A DNA stretch of 64,000 nucleotides from JdFR-22 sp964534325 (GCA_964534325.1 CAZHOR010000009.1:1-64000); one strand, 5' to 3'. Shown: positions 9,278 through 18,237, numbered from the stretch's first letter. Made by a program: numbers and translations. Notes: generated by a model not told the origin, from the sequence alone.

Positions 9278-10990
9278 ATGTCTAGAGTGGTTATAGATCC
9301 CGTAACTAGAATTGAAGGCCATCTCAGGGTAGAGATGGAACCCAAGGACGTAGAGACCTCTACAGGTACCTGGCAGGTAGTGGACAACGCCTGGAGCAGT
9401 GGAACGCTGTTCAGAGGATGGGAAAACATTCTGAGAGGTAGAGATCCCAGAGATGCCTGGTTCATCACCCAGAGAATCTGCGGTGTTTGTCCTGCACCTC
9501 ATGCAGAAGCCTCAACCCAGGCTATTGAAGCAGCATTCGATGTGCAGCCCACACCGGTTTCAACTCTGATGAGGAACATTTTGCACGGAGCATATTATAT
9601 CTACGATCATTTGATCCACACTTATCTATTGGTAGGTCCTGAACTCGGTGTGCTGGCCAAATACCCGCCCATGGTCCCACCCGCATTGGGTAAGGATGGT
9701 ATCTCCAAGCTGGGACTTGGTTCAAGCTATGCTAAGTGCGTGGAAATACAGAGAAAGGCCAATGAGATAGTCACCCTGTGGGGAGGAAAGTTCCCTCACC
9801 ATGCTGACGAATATCCGGGTGGTATGACCGTCAAACCTACACTGGACAGGATAGCCTCATCCATTGCCAGAATGGCAGAGATCTGGCCCTTCATTGCCAA
9901 GACGATGGTAGGTGACCTGCTGGCACTCAAAGAAGCAAACTCCACTATCGCTGAAGGAGTAAGCAATACGCTGGATATCGAGTTTAATGGTCTGCAGGAC
10001 GTAGGTGTTTCTACAGGTAATTTCCTGAGCTATGGAATCATGCCCGACCCTGAAAATTACGATGACTGGGTGGCCTTGAGTGACGGACAGCCCGGAAAAA
10101 GGAGTAGTGCCCTGATAAATGCGGGTGCATGGGATGGCGATTTTAAGGACTTCGATCTCTCCAAGATAGAAGAGCAGGTGAAGTACTCCTGGTACGATAA
10201 TGCTGGAGGAGCACCCAGCCAGGAAGACGAGCCCAAACCAAATAAGAATAAGGAAGGGGCTTACTCATGGCTCAAAGCACCCCGATACGACGGCAAAGTC
10301 TATGAAGTCGGACCCATCGCCAGAATGGTCAACACCTTCGGCACTGAATGGAAGGTTGACAGAATCAACCCCCTGACGGGAGAAGATCTGGGGCCTCTGG
10401 AATACAAGATGCTGAATCCCAACGGCTCGGTGATCGATAGGGTCGCTGCCAGAGTTGCCCTTACACAGTTGATGGCCAACAAGATGTTCGAATGGCTGCA
10501 GGACCTCAAAGGATATCTGGGAGAAAGGGTCACCAACTTCAAGCAGGTACCTAATACTGGAGAAGGATTCGGCCTTTACGATGCACCCAGAGGAGCGCTT
10601 TTGCACTACCTGGACGTCCAGGGTCAGAAGATAAATAACTATCAGTGTGTGGTGCCCAGCACGTGGAACCTCAGCCCCAGAGATAACAATGGCACTCCTG
10701 GAGCCGTAGAGCAATCCCTTGTGGGAACTTGGCTGCCTAAGGGTCTGGATGTTCCTACCGTGGCAAGCACTCTGTGGCCGGAAGAGAACATCGACCTGTC
10801 TCCACTGGGAGTAAATTCCACGGTCAATTGGGGTGACGCTCTGAAAACGGCCTTAGAGCCTCACGGACTGGCAGGGCTCAACATGGAGCCCCTAAATGGT
10901 GACAACTTCAACACTTCTCTGGCTATAACCGTGGTCAGGAGCTTCGATCCCTGTATAGCATGCGCCGTTCACACCATTAACAGGAGGTGA
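9278..10990 (+). CDS. vhtA: [NiFe] hydrogenase large subunit, Vht/Vho type
   Basis: The catalytic subunit, 570 residues. The four nickel-binding cysteines are present: RICGVCPAPH (C68, C71) and DPCIACAVH (C559, C562). Five residues, TINRR, follow the conserved His565, which is the usual cut site of the maturation protease, so a short C-terminal tail is removed. It has no signal peptide of its own and would be exported with VhtG by the Tat system. It sits 12 bases after vhtG with aggaggtg before its ATG. Confidence 0.97.
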   Translation: MSRVVIDPVTRIEGHLRVEMEPKDVETSTGTWQVVDNAWSSGTLFRGWENILRGRDPRDAWFITQRICGVCPAPHAEASTQAIEAAFDVQPTPVSTLMRNILHGAYYIYDHLIHTYLLVGPELGVLAKYPPMVPPALGKDGISKLGLGSSYAKCVEIQRKANEIVTLWGGKFPHHADEYPGGMTVKPTLDRIASSIARMAEIWPFIAKTMVGDLLALKEANSTIAEGVSNTLDIEFNGLQDVGVSTGNFLSYGIMPDPENYDDWVALSDGQPGKRSSALINAGAWDGDFKDFDLSKIEEQVKYSWYDNAGGAPSQEDEPKPNKNKEGAYSWLKAPRYDGKVYEVGPIARMVNTFGTEWKVDRINPLTGEDLGPLEYKMLNPNGSVIDRVAARVALTQLMANKMFEWLQDLKGYLGERVTNFKQVPNTGEGFGLYDAPRGALLHYLDVQGQKINNYQCVVPSTWNLSPRDNNGTPGAVEQSLVGTWLPKGLDVPTVASTLWPEENIDLSPLGVNSTVNWGDALKTALEPHGLAGLNMEPLNGDNFNTSLAITVVRSFDPCIACAVHTINRR

Positions 10991-10995
10991 ACCTG

Positions 10996-11688
10996 TTGAC
11001 CGAAACAGAGTATACGTTCACCCACGAAACCAGAGAAGAGCACAGCGCAGACAAGGTAGAAGTAACCAGACATTCATTGAGCGTCAGAGCAGTTCACTGG
11101 GGTATAGTGATAACAGGAATCATTCTGGGCCTTACCGGATTGCAGATAGGTGGCCTCTACGGATTCAAGATAGTTTATGAGCAGACCGCCGCCCTTCACA
11201 TGTGGGCAGGCCTCATATTCGGTGCTCTGTGGATATTCTTTACCTACTACATTCTGGCCTACGAGTGGAAGTGGATATCCCTTGGCAGGATACCTTATGC
11301 CATAAACTATCTGCTGGCGGAGACGAAGGCGTGGTTCGGCGGTGAGCATGTTGAGGACCCCAGAGGCTATGACACCAAGTCAAAGAAGTACGTGGAAAAG
11401 ATAGTTCCCACCCAGGTAATGGTATGGTGGATCTATCTGGTACTGACCATACTGATGGGTGTGACCGGTCTCTCAATGTTCTACAGATTCGAACCGGTGC
11501 TGAGCTTCTCAGGATCTATTGCACCCATATTCGGTTCTGCAGACGGATACACCATCTTAAGGGCCGCTCATAGACTGGGAATGTACCTGTTCGCCACCGT
11601 AATGATAATGCATATCTACGCTGTGATCGTCTTCGGTGTCCTGAGGTCGATGATAACCGGCAGCAGAAAAGAGAAAGTGAAAGATTGA
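10996..11688 (+). CDS. vhtC: Hydrogenase cytochrome b subunit, VhtC-like
   Basis: The membrane di-heme cytochrome b that takes electrons from VhtG to the quinone-like carrier, about 230 residues with four to five membrane spans. Likely heme ligands lie in VHWGIVITG, TAALHMWAGL, and RAAHRLGMYLF with MIMHIYAV. The start codon is not ATG. The TTG at 10996 is placed five bases after a perfect ggaggtga (10983-10990). A GTG at 10987 is also in frame but lies inside that Shine-Dalgarno. The gene is thus very tightly linked to vhtA. Confidence 0.9.
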   Translation: MTETEYTFTHETREEHSADKVEVTRHSLSVRAVHWGIVITGIILGLTGLQIGGLYGFKIVYEQTAALHMWAGLIFGALWIFFTYYILAYEWKWISLGRIPYAINYLLAETKAWFGGEHVEDPRGYDTKSKKYVEKIVPTQVMVWWIYLVLTILMGVTGLSMFYRFEPVLSFSGSIAPIFGSADGYTILRAAHRLGMYLFATVMIMHIYAVIVFGVLRSMITGSRKEKVKD

Positions 11689-12128
11689 AGATAGCTGTTG
11701 TTGGTATCGGGAACATATTGCTCGGAGACGAAGGGGTTGGAGTAAGAATAGTTGAAGAGCTGAAGAAAAGAGATCTGCCTGAGAACGTCGAAGTTCACGA
11801 CGGAGCAACCTCAGGCATTGCTCTTCTCAATTTTTTAGTTGATAAAGATAAAGTAATCATTGTTGACGCTGTTAAGGGTGGGGAAGAACCCGGCACAGTT
11901 TATCAGTTCTCCATTAACGAAGCCCTGCAGAAATCAGAAATGATGTCACTTCACGACATCGATTTCGTCACGGCTTACCAGACCTCCAAGGACATCCTGG
12001 AGCTGACAGATGACATAACGGTTATAGGTATTGAGCCCAAGGTAATAGATAATGGGCTGGAGCTCTCCGAAGAGATAAAATATGCCATCCCTCAAGTCAT
12101 TGAGCTGGTACACCAGAATCTGAACTGA
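11685..12128 (+). CDS. vhtD: Hydrogenase maturation protease VhtD (HyaD/HycI family)
   Basis: An endopeptidase that trims the C-terminus of the large subunit after nickel insertion; 147 residues. The family start VVGIGNILLGDEGVGVRIVEEL carries the conserved Asn and the nickel-sensing Glu. IIVDAVKGG and SLHDIDF are the other two landmarks. It starts with TTG and overlaps the vhtC stop by four bases, so translation is probably coupled. Last gene of the operon. Confidence 0.93.
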   Translation: MKIAVVGIGNILLGDEGVGVRIVEELKKRDLPENVEVHDGATSGIALLNFLVDKDKVIIVDAVKGGEEPGTVYQFSINEALQKSEMMSLHDIDFVTAYQTSKDILELTDDITVIGIEPKVIDNGLELSEEIKYAIPQVIELVHQNLN

Positions 12129-12191
12129 AAGAATTATAGAAGAACCTTATATCGTTCATTCACTCCACAGCTTTTTTGAAGTGGTACAGGG

Positions 12192-12263
12192 CTAAAAGTC
12201 GAATAGAAAAGAGATCCAGGCCAGCATATACAGCCATACCATAAAGAATATTACGCCCTCCAT
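12192..12263 (-). CDS. Possible 23-residue hydrophobic peptide
   Basis: In the 282-bp gap after vhtD, a minus-strand frame from ATG (12263) to TAG encodes MEGVIFFMVWLYMLAW followed by ISFLFDF. It is one membrane span, with gaggggc upstream as a possible ribosome site and a TATA-like cattatatc around 12293-12303. No homologue is known to me. It is short enough to be chance. The rest of 12129-12410 holds nothing I can name. Confidence 0.22.
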   Translation of the reverse strand: MEGVIFFMVWLYMLAWISFLFDF

Positions 12264-12410
12264 TTTGAGCCCCTCGCCATGTCATCACATGTCAAGATAT
12301 AATGCTTTTCATTTTTAACCAGATTGTTATAATCCTTGTGTGAATTGGGAACAAGATGGAGAAAAACAGATACAGAACTTCTCTAACTATCTACCTATCC
12401 TATCCCATCT

Positions 12411-13715
12411 TCATCTGATCATGAACATCTTGAAGAAGCTGTTTATCCGTTCAAAGACTATTTGGACTACGCCTTTGTCTTTCTCGATTACTTTGGCACT
12501 TTCCATTTCTTTAAATGAAGCGGCTACGTAATCAACTCTACTCTCTTCTTCAATCCGCTCTTTGATCTCTTCTACCTGGCAATAGACGTTATCCCCGTCT
12601 TCGTAGAGGCTTACTTTGTACCTTTTTGAGAGGTAGTTGCTGCTGCACGGCTGGAAACAACCGGTTATCTTAGCTTCTCTGGTTATAATGTCCTCTCCAA
12701 AGCTGGCGAGAGTCAAATTGAATCTTTTTGAGGAATCGGGAGCGAGGTCCCAACCCTCTCTAATCTTTTTACCGCTGAAAGAGAATGTGGGGTTGCGGAG
12801 GGTTTTGTCGCCCACGTTCTTGAAGATGAAATTGACGTTTATCTCATTCCCATCTTTTTGTGATGAACAGGAGAGTGTTGCAGAAGGCATCTTGGGTTCA
12901 CTTACTGAGACATTGAACTGGATAGCCGGAAAATCCTGCTGGTCGGTAACATCAGCTTCAAACTCCGTAGGGTAGATCTGTTTCGCTGCCCAGCGTCCAC
13001 CTTCACCAGAGAAATATAGCCTGACCTTAAACCACTGCTCTTTGGCACCGTCTATCCTGTAGTTCAGAGAGAACATCTCTTCTTCTCCTACTTCGAACTC
13101 GGAGGTCCATTTGAGCATGGTGTATCTGACCTTGATGGGGTTCTTATCGCTGTCCACAACCTCTTCACCCGGGTTGTATATGGAGGGTCTACCGGAAGTG
13201 TTTACCACGTCTATTCCGTCCGAATGGGATAGTATCACATCTGCCTCAGGAGAATAGGTTCCCAGATTCACCACTCCAATCCCTAGATAACCTACTTCAC
13301 CTGTAACCATTTCACTGTTGTAGGTTATGCGGGTGATCCTCGGCTCCGGCCTGTTGGATATAGGTGGTTTTTCGGTCTTGTAGTCCCATTCTGGCGTTCT
13401 GGGTTCTTCAGTCTCATACTCCCATTCAGGTACGCTTGGCTCCACGTCTTCTTTTTCATACTCCCAGACAGGCAGTTCCCTATCCTTCAAGACCTTTACC
13501 AGTTTCCCATCAACTATTTTATAGTGGTTAAGGTCCTTACCACCCGCTCCACCGTGCTTGTAATCCTCCCACTCGGGCTGACCGGGTATGGGCTCTTTAT
13601 CGAAGCCTGGCCACTCAGGTACATCCGGTTTCTTATCCCAATCATCACCCAGAGCCGGCTGGGCAGATATTACCAAAAGCAGTATAACGGTTAAGCACAG
13701 CACACCCCTTCTCAT
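12411..13715 (-). CDS. Secreted protein with proline/tryptophan-rich repeats and beta-sandwich region
   Basis: 434 residues with a clear signal peptide (RRGVLCLTVILLLVISAQPALG). Residues 25-120 contain imperfect repeats of the form PEWEYETEEP, PEWDYKTEKP and VWEYEKEDVEP. The rest looks like two immunoglobulin- or CARDB-like beta domains (EVGYLGIGVVNLGTYSP; NVNFIFKNVGDKTLRNP). One Cys pair lies in ITGCFQPCSSN. No membrane anchor is seen at the C-terminus. Function is unknown; a cell-surface or matrix role is the simplest guess. It is transcribed towards the hydrogenase operon, tail to tail. TATA-like sequence is at 13748-13757. Confidence 0.75.
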   Translation of the reverse strand: MRRGVLCLTVILLLVISAQPALGDDWDKKPDVPEWPGFDKEPIPGQPEWEDYKHGGAGGKDLNHYKIVDGKLVKVLKDRELPVWEYEKEDVEPSVPEWEYETEEPRTPEWDYKTEKPPISNRPEPRITRITYNSEMVTGEVGYLGIGVVNLGTYSPEADVILSHSDGIDVVNTSGRPSIYNPGEEVVDSDKNPIKVRYTMLKWTSEFEVGEEEMFSLNYRIDGAKEQWFKVRLYFSGEGGRWAAKQIYPTEFEADVTDQQDFPAIQFNVSVSEPKMPSATLSCSSQKDGNEINVNFIFKNVGDKTLRNPTFSFSGKKIREGWDLAPDSSKRFNLTLASFGEDIITREAKITGCFQPCSSNYLSKRYKVSLYEDGDNVYCQVEEIKERIEEESRVDYVAASFKEMESAKVIEKDKGVVQIVFERINSFFKMFMIR

Positions 13716-13906
13716 TTTCTTTCATATCTACTTGGCTATTTACCATTAAATATTTTACTTTGCCATGTCATTATAATAATAACCAAATTGAGCTTTTTTA
13801 GGGTTATCGGGTTGTTCAGGAGAACATTTACACTCATTTTCAGTAAATCAACTAATTAAAGAAAAGATAAATAATAATAAAATAAATTGTTTGTGGGAGG
13901 TCGAGG

Positions 13907-14677
13907 ATGAGAGAATCCCTTAAATCAAAGTCACTGATTAACACGCCCTTGAAAAAGGAGGTACTGGAAAAACTACGGGAACCTAAGAAGGTAAACGAGT
14001 TATCGAAATCCATGAACTTATCCAGGGATACGATCAAGCCCCACATCAAGTACTTTTCTGAACAAAATCTGGTGACCCGGGTTGAAAGTGGTTACAAACT
14101 GACGGATTTGGGAAAGATAGCTTTAGATAAAATTAGTGAGTTGGAGTCGTTCATGGAATTAAATGAACAGCTTGGAGATTTTTTTGTTTCTCACGACCTA
14201 TCTGCTATACCACAAGAATTGAAAAGGGATATCCACTTGCTCAAAGATTGTAGATTTTGTTTGAAAGAGAGTCCTTATGAAATTCGAGATGAGTGGTACA
14301 AAATAGCAGATAAGTCCAACTGGATTAGGTGCGTGTTACCTTTTCTATATCCAGAGCTATTGAGAATATATCCTTCACTGGCTGAAGGAAAGGAATTTGA
14401 AGTGATAACCACCACAGCTGTTCATGAGAAAGCCAGGAGCGTGGATGCTGAGCTTTATAAGGAATGTGTGGGTTTAGGGGAATGGTATCTGTGTGATGGG
14501 CTTACTGAGGGTTTTTGGGTATCTGATAAACAGCTTACCCTTTTTTTACCCCAAAGTGGAGGAATAGACCTTATTAATGTCCTCGTCTGCAACTGTGAGG
14601 CGGGGATCGAGTGGGGTTCCCGGTTGTTCGATTACTATCGTGAGAAATCGACCAGAACCAGAGTTACAGAGTTGTAA
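13907..14677 (+). CDS. FilR1-like winged-helix transcriptional regulator (DUF1724)
   Basis: 256 residues. An N-terminal winged helix (residues 15-70: LREPKKVNELSKSMNLSRDT, IKPHIKYFSEQNLV) is followed by a larger C-terminal sensor-like domain, as in the FilR1/DUF1724 regulators of methanogens, some of which are tied to methanogenesis genes. A gggagg sits seven bases before the ATG. The gene faces away from the secreted-protein gene and precedes the ncRNA candidate at 14776; GGGTGT motifs just downstream could be its own operator, but that is a guess. Confidence 0.8.
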   Translation: MRESLKSKSLINTPLKKEVLEKLREPKKVNELSKSMNLSRDTIKPHIKYFSEQNLVTRVESGYKLTDLGKIALDKISELESFMELNEQLGDFFVSHDLSAIPQELKRDIHLLKDCRFCLKESPYEIRDEWYKIADKSNWIRCVLPFLYPELLRIYPSLAEGKEFEVITTTAVHEKARSVDAELYKECVGLGEWYLCDGLTEGFWVSDKQLTLFLPQSGGIDLINVLVCNCEAGIEWGSRLFDYYREKSTRTRVTEL

Positions 14678-14679
14678 TA

Positions 14680-14730
14680 GGGTGTAGGAGTGTAGTAGTT
14701 GCGTGGGTGTTCTGGTACACCCATGGGTGT
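14680..14730 (+). promoter_or_regulatory. Cluster of GGGTGT motifs with inverted copies
   Basis: GGGTGT occurs at 14680, 14705 and 14725, with its complement ACACCC at 14717-14722. The 14705-14722 pair forms a six-base hairpin, and the pair 14717-14730 is a close dyad. The cluster ends 17 bases before a TATA box at 14747. This is the right place for a regulator site; which protein binds is unknown. Confidence 0.35.
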
Positions 14731-14746
14731 AATTAAAAGGGAAGAT

Positions 14747-14756
14747 TTTATATATT
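14747..14756 (+). promoter_or_regulatory. TATA box for the ncRNA candidate
   Basis: The sequence tttatatatt sits about 25 bases before the first base of a strong stem-loop RNA candidate. No open frame begins in the expected transcript. Confidence 0.5.
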
Positions 14757-14775
14757 ATAATAGATACAATATTCG

Positions 14776-14890
14776 TTGGCCAGGGTGGGGAAATGTACCG
14801 GTTGGGGGGTAAGATTAAAAGGTTTGGATCCTTTTCTGCGCCACCCTGGCGATATAATAAACGTATCTGTGCCCAATTGTTCTTTTCTTG
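14776..14890 (+). ncRNA. Structured small RNA candidate
   Basis: A ten-base perfect stem pairs 14779-14788 (gccagggtgg) with 14841-14850 (ccaccctggc). Inside it a second hairpin has arms aaaagg (14817-14822) and cctttt (14830-14835), and there is a G-rich stretch at 14801-14809. A TATA box lies at the right distance upstream, and T-rich sequence around 14880-14888 could end transcription. It does not match tRNA, 5S, SRP, C/D-box or a riboswitch class I can recognise. The downstream Lrp gene has its own AT-rich promoter, so this is probably a stand-alone RNA. Confidence 0.45.
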
Positions 14891-14996
14891 GGATAATAAG
14901 AAAACCTCAGAATAGTATGTCATATATTTTAATTAATCCTTAATAAATTGAATATCAATCAAAAGATTTTAATTTGGGCAGCAAGCTATTGAATTT

Positions 14997-15443
14997 ATGG
15001 ATGAAATAGATAAAAAAATCCTTCAAATCCTGCAGGAGAATGATAAGGTTCGCTATCACGAGATCGGGAAAAACCTCGATATTGGAGCGAGCACTGTTCA
15101 CTACAGAATCAAAAAACTTACAGAAAACGGTATTATAAGAAGCTTCTCGGCCATAATCGATCCCAAGGTAGTGGGATATGATACCACAGCATGGCTGGGA
15201 CTTTCCGTAGACCCCACCAAGATGGACGAGATCGCCCAGAAGCTGGTAGAGTATGATGAAGTCCAGATCGTCACTACGGCTACAGGCGACCACGATCTCC
15301 TGGTCCAGATAATAGCCAGGGACGAAAAAGAGCTTTGGAGGTTCATCAACGAGAACATAAAGCCTATGGAGGGTGTGGAAAAGGATTTTGACGTCTCCAC
15401 GTTCCTTGATGAATATAAGCGCTCTCATATCATCAAGCTCTGA
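14997..15443 (+). CDS. Lrp/AsnC family transcriptional regulator
   Basis: 148 residues. The N-terminal helix-turn-helix (DEIDKKILQILQENDKVRYH, GIGASTVHYRIKKL region) is followed by the RAM/ligand domain (SAIIDPKVVGYDTTAWLGLS; TTATGDHDLLVQI). Lrp proteins form octamers that wrap DNA and often sense amino acids; the ligand here is unknown. The start is placed at the usual MDEIDKKIL opening. A Nudix gene begins three bases after its stop, so the two are probably co-transcribed. Confidence 0.92.
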   Translation: MDEIDKKILQILQENDKVRYHEIGKNLDIGASTVHYRIKKLTENGIIRSFSAIIDPKVVGYDTTAWLGLSVDPTKMDEIAQKLVEYDEVQIVTTATGDHDLLVQIIARDEKELWRFINENIKPMEGVEKDFDVSTFLDEYKRSHIIKL

Positions 15444-15446
15444 GGC

Positions 15447-15953
15447 ATGAGGGAAGAGGAGATTCTGGATACCGTAAAGGAGTTGATCAGGACTCTTCCC
15501 CGTTTTTCTGACGGTAGAATAGATTATTCTCGGTCTGAATTTGCACCAGTGATCACTGTTTTCGTTAGATCTGGTGACAAGTTGCTCTTGTTGAGGAGAA
15601 GCGATAAGGTGGGCTCCTATCAAGGAAAATGGAATACAGTGGCAGGCTATCTGGACGAAATAAAGCCCGTTAAGGATAAGGTTCTGGAAGAGCTTGAAGA
15701 AGAAATAGGGGTTGAGGAGAGCGATATATCCTCTATAACTTATGGTGAGCCATGGGAGTTCAAGGACTCCAGTATAGGTAGGACGTGGTTGATAACTCCT
15801 GTTCTGGTGGAATTAAAACGAAGACCTGAGGTCAAGCTTGATTGGGAGCATACAGAATTCAGATGGATCGAACTATCCGAGCTTAGCCAATTTGAGACTG
15901 TCCCCAACCTGGATAAGAGCTGGAAAAAGGTTAAAAAAGGTATTGAGGATTAA
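15447..15953 (+). CDS. Nudix hydrolase with altered Nudix box
   Basis: 168 residues; a pyrophosphohydrolase fold acting on nucleoside-diphosphate derivatives. The Nudix box begins at G67 (GYLDEIKPVKDKVLEELEE) and ends EIGV. The Glu at box position +6 is Lys and the usual Arg is Glu, while the metal-binding E82, E85 and E86 set is kept. So it may be active with changed chemistry. KLLLLRRSDKVG before the box and GRTWLITPVLVEL after it fit the fold. It follows the Lrp gene with a three-base gap. The substrate cannot be read from sequence. Confidence 0.87.
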   Translation: MREEEILDTVKELIRTLPRFSDGRIDYSRSEFAPVITVFVRSGDKLLLLRRSDKVGSYQGKWNTVAGYLDEIKPVKDKVLEELEEEIGVEESDISSITYGEPWEFKDSSIGRTWLITPVLVELKRRPEVKLDWEHTEFRWIELSELSQFETVPNLDKSWKKVKKGIED

Positions 15954-15962
15954 GCTTGAGAT

Positions 15963-16388
15963 TTAGTTTTGATCTGCATCTCTTCTCCTCAGGAGCAGGG
16001 CAGCTCCTATCAGGACCAGTAATACCGCCAGTAATTGTGAGTCGGTCAACCAGAAAGGCATCGTCTCCTGAATGAACAGGAAGACACCTACCAGTATCAA
16101 ACCATAGGCCAGAAGCTTTTGACGTCTTTCGGTTTCTGAGGTAACGTCTGAGGTGGTTGTTGCAGTCGTTGTAATTGTTGCTGCTGTTTCGGCTTCAGCT
16201 GCTTCTGCTTTCTCTTCGGGAGTTATTAGCGCCAGAATGATGTATATTAAGAGTGTGACACCCTTGAGGAGAACCCCCACAACGAAGATCAACCTAAGGA
16301 GAGTGACATCCACATTGAAGTATTTAGAAAGCCCACTACACACTCCAAAAATGATTTTGTCATCCCTGCTCCTGTAGAGTCTCTCCAC
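15963..16388 (-). CDS. PspC-domain membrane protein
   Basis: 141 residues. The N-terminus is a clear PspC domain (LYRSRDDKIIFGVCSGLSKY, then FNVDVTLLRLIFVVGVLL), with an amphipathic start and one long membrane helix. An Ala/Thr-rich linker (60-90) leads to two more helices (AYGLILVGVFLFIQ; LLAVLLVLIGAALLLRR). PspC proteins in bacteria sense membrane stress; in archaea their job is not well known. It converges with the Nudix gene. Confidence 0.87.
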   Translation of the reverse strand: MERLYRSRDDKIIFGVCSGLSKYFNVDVTLLRLIFVVGVLLKGVTLLIYIILALITPEEKAEAAEAETAATITTTATTTSDVTSETERRQKLLAYGLILVGVFLFIQETMPFWLTDSQLLAVLLVLIGAALLLRRRDADQN

Positions 16389-16444
16389 GATAGAAGTTCA
16401 AGAGTTCGACAGCAATTTAAAGTTTTTGTGGTGGATGCTCGGAG

Positions 16445-16819
16445 TCATTCTGAATCGATTTTGGTCACTTTAAAGTCTTGAATGGTGCTGACTGTGGTCT
16501 CATTGGATGACTCTCTGGTTGCGTTATCGTCCTTTTCCTCTTTATCCTCTGGAGATTTCCATCCCAGCTTTTTTTGACTGGAAGTGCTTTTTGTGTGCCA
16601 TGTGGTGTTGGGTGTTGTTGAGTCCGTGTCTTCGGAGGATGATCCTGACTCTGATCTACTCGCTGGAGGTTTTAGTCTGGAATTTATGGATTCCGGGGCA
16701 TCATTTGGTCCCTCAGAACGATCGGGGGTGCTCTGTATGTTCTGACTCTCCTGGTGAAGACAACCACAGGAGGAAAATACAACTAACAGCAGAACCAGTA
16801 AACTGACCTTAATGACCAT
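16445..16819 (-). CDS. Small Ser/Thr-rich lipoprotein
   Basis: 124 residues with a signal peptide and lipobox-like VFSSCGC around residue 18. The mature part is polar and low in complexity (Ser, Thr, Glu, Asp, Pro) with NDT, NTT and NAT sites that could carry N-glycans. The C-terminus STIQDFKVTKIDSE ends the only ordered-looking part. No family is recognised. It is divergent from the larger lipoprotein gene at 16989. Confidence 0.65.
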   Translation of the reverse strand: MVIKVSLLVLLLVVFSSCGCLHQESQNIQSTPDRSEGPNDAPESINSRLKPPASRSESGSSSEDTDSTTPNTTWHTKSTSSQKKLGWKSPEDKEEKDDNATRESSNETTVSTIQDFKVTKIDSE

Positions 16820-16988
16820 ACCTCTCCAACCTCGAACCAGAATAGCCAGTTAATACTATAAAGAACTTCCGTTTTTGATTCCAGATGTTCAGGAGGGTTC
16901 AAAAATAAAATTTTTATTTAAGTTAACCTAAAATAAACCTATATATTCAGAGAACATAGTATCTTCAATAATACAGAGGTAAGAGATA

Positions 16989-18044
16989 ATGTTAAAATTG
17001 AAGTTGGTAATAATAACTTTGTCCATCTTATTGGTGGCGGCGGGCTTCTCTGGTTGCAGTCAGGAAGAGAATGGCATAAACCCAACTCCATCTGCAGTGA
17101 CACAGGAGGAGAGCCAAGAGATAGCGGTTGATTATGTCAAGAACATGGAAGAGTACACCGATTACGACGGAAGGAATCTGATGCTGGTCAATACCATGAC
17201 GTTGAAGTGTCCTTATTGCTGGAGCTTTACCTACCAGTTCGACATGCAGTCCATGAAGGATGCCAGCGTAGTAGATGAAGCCAAGGTGAGGGTCATCGTT
17301 CAGGAAGGTAAAGTGGTGGAGGTATTCTCTGCACTGGGAATGAAAAAATCGGAGAGTAAGCCTGAAGGGAGCATGTATGCTTCTGAACTCCTTACTGAAC
17401 CGGTTTATGAGGGGTCAGTGAAGGTCTACGGAGAAGTTAACAAGCTGGGAGAGTTAGACAGCAGTTTTGAACTCACTTCCGGAGGAGAATCTCTAACTGT
17501 ATACTATGATTTGGCCGATGAGGATAAGCCTGATGGAAAGGTTTGCTGTGAAATCTTTGGTTACGGAAAGGGAATGGAGAAAATCAATATCCACCATGAA
17601 TGGACCTCTCCAGATAACTGCACCGTTCCCGAAGGTTTTGTTGGCGGGGACAGAGAAATAGTTGACGATAAATACTGTCAGGGAGGAACCGCCAGCATAG
17701 AAGAAGTGGATAATGGTGACTGGGTAGTGGTCACCGGAGAGCTGAAGCAGAGCGAGAATGGAGCTCCAGCTCTGTGGGCTCATAATGTGGAGAAGGTGCC
17801 TCAGGATTACTGCTGTAAGGATGACACTATGGAGTGCATGAGCATAACCGAAGCCAGAAAAATAGCCAGGAACAGTGAGTGCGGCGACAACCTCACAGAC
17901 AACTATACGTGTAATAATGTCACCGGAACCTGGTGGATCGATCTGAGTATCCAAAAGGAGGAGTGTAACCCCGCATGCGTGGTAGACGTCATAGATAGAC
18001 GGGCAGAGATAAACTGGAGATGCACCGGACTCAAAACCGAATAA
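16989..18044 (+). CDS. Cysteine-rich lipoprotein with PepSY-like segments
   Basis: 351 residues with a signal and lipobox AAGFSGC (C23). The N-terminal part (EESQEIAVDYVKNMEEYTDY, LKCPYCWSFTYQF, VRVIVQEGKVVEVFS) and the C-terminal part (SITEARKIARNSECG, GTWWIDLSIQKEECNPAC, VVDVIDRRAEINWRCTG) resemble each other and PepSY-type folds. A middle beta domain (SVKVYGEVNKLGELDSSFEL to VVVTGELKQSENG) separates them. Extra Cys pairs suggest disulfides outside the cell. Function is unknown. Confidence 0.75.
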   Translation: MLKLKLVIITLSILLVAAGFSGCSQEENGINPTPSAVTQEESQEIAVDYVKNMEEYTDYDGRNLMLVNTMTLKCPYCWSFTYQFDMQSMKDASVVDEAKVRVIVQEGKVVEVFSALGMKKSESKPEGSMYASELLTEPVYEGSVKVYGEVNKLGELDSSFELTSGGESLTVYYDLADEDKPDGKVCCEIFGYGKGMEKINIHHEWTSPDNCTVPEGFVGGDREIVDDKYCQGGTASIEEVDNGDWVVVTGELKQSENGAPALWAHNVEKVPQDYCCKDDTMECMSITEARKIARNSECGDNLTDNYTCNNVTGTWWIDLSIQKEECNPACVVDVIDRRAEINWRCTGLKTE

Positions 18045-18237
18045 ACCTTTTTTATTTCCATTTATTTCATATAGTGCTTATATTCTGGATTATTAGATTA
18101 TCATTTTATGTTAATTTATCAGCAAACCTCAAACAATATTTTTTTATTTAAAGAAATCAGCTCCCTAATGGTTAAAAATAATAAGGTTTTTCAAGGTTAA
18201 GTATAATTGAACACCAAAGGTTGAGGGGGGTGAGAAT

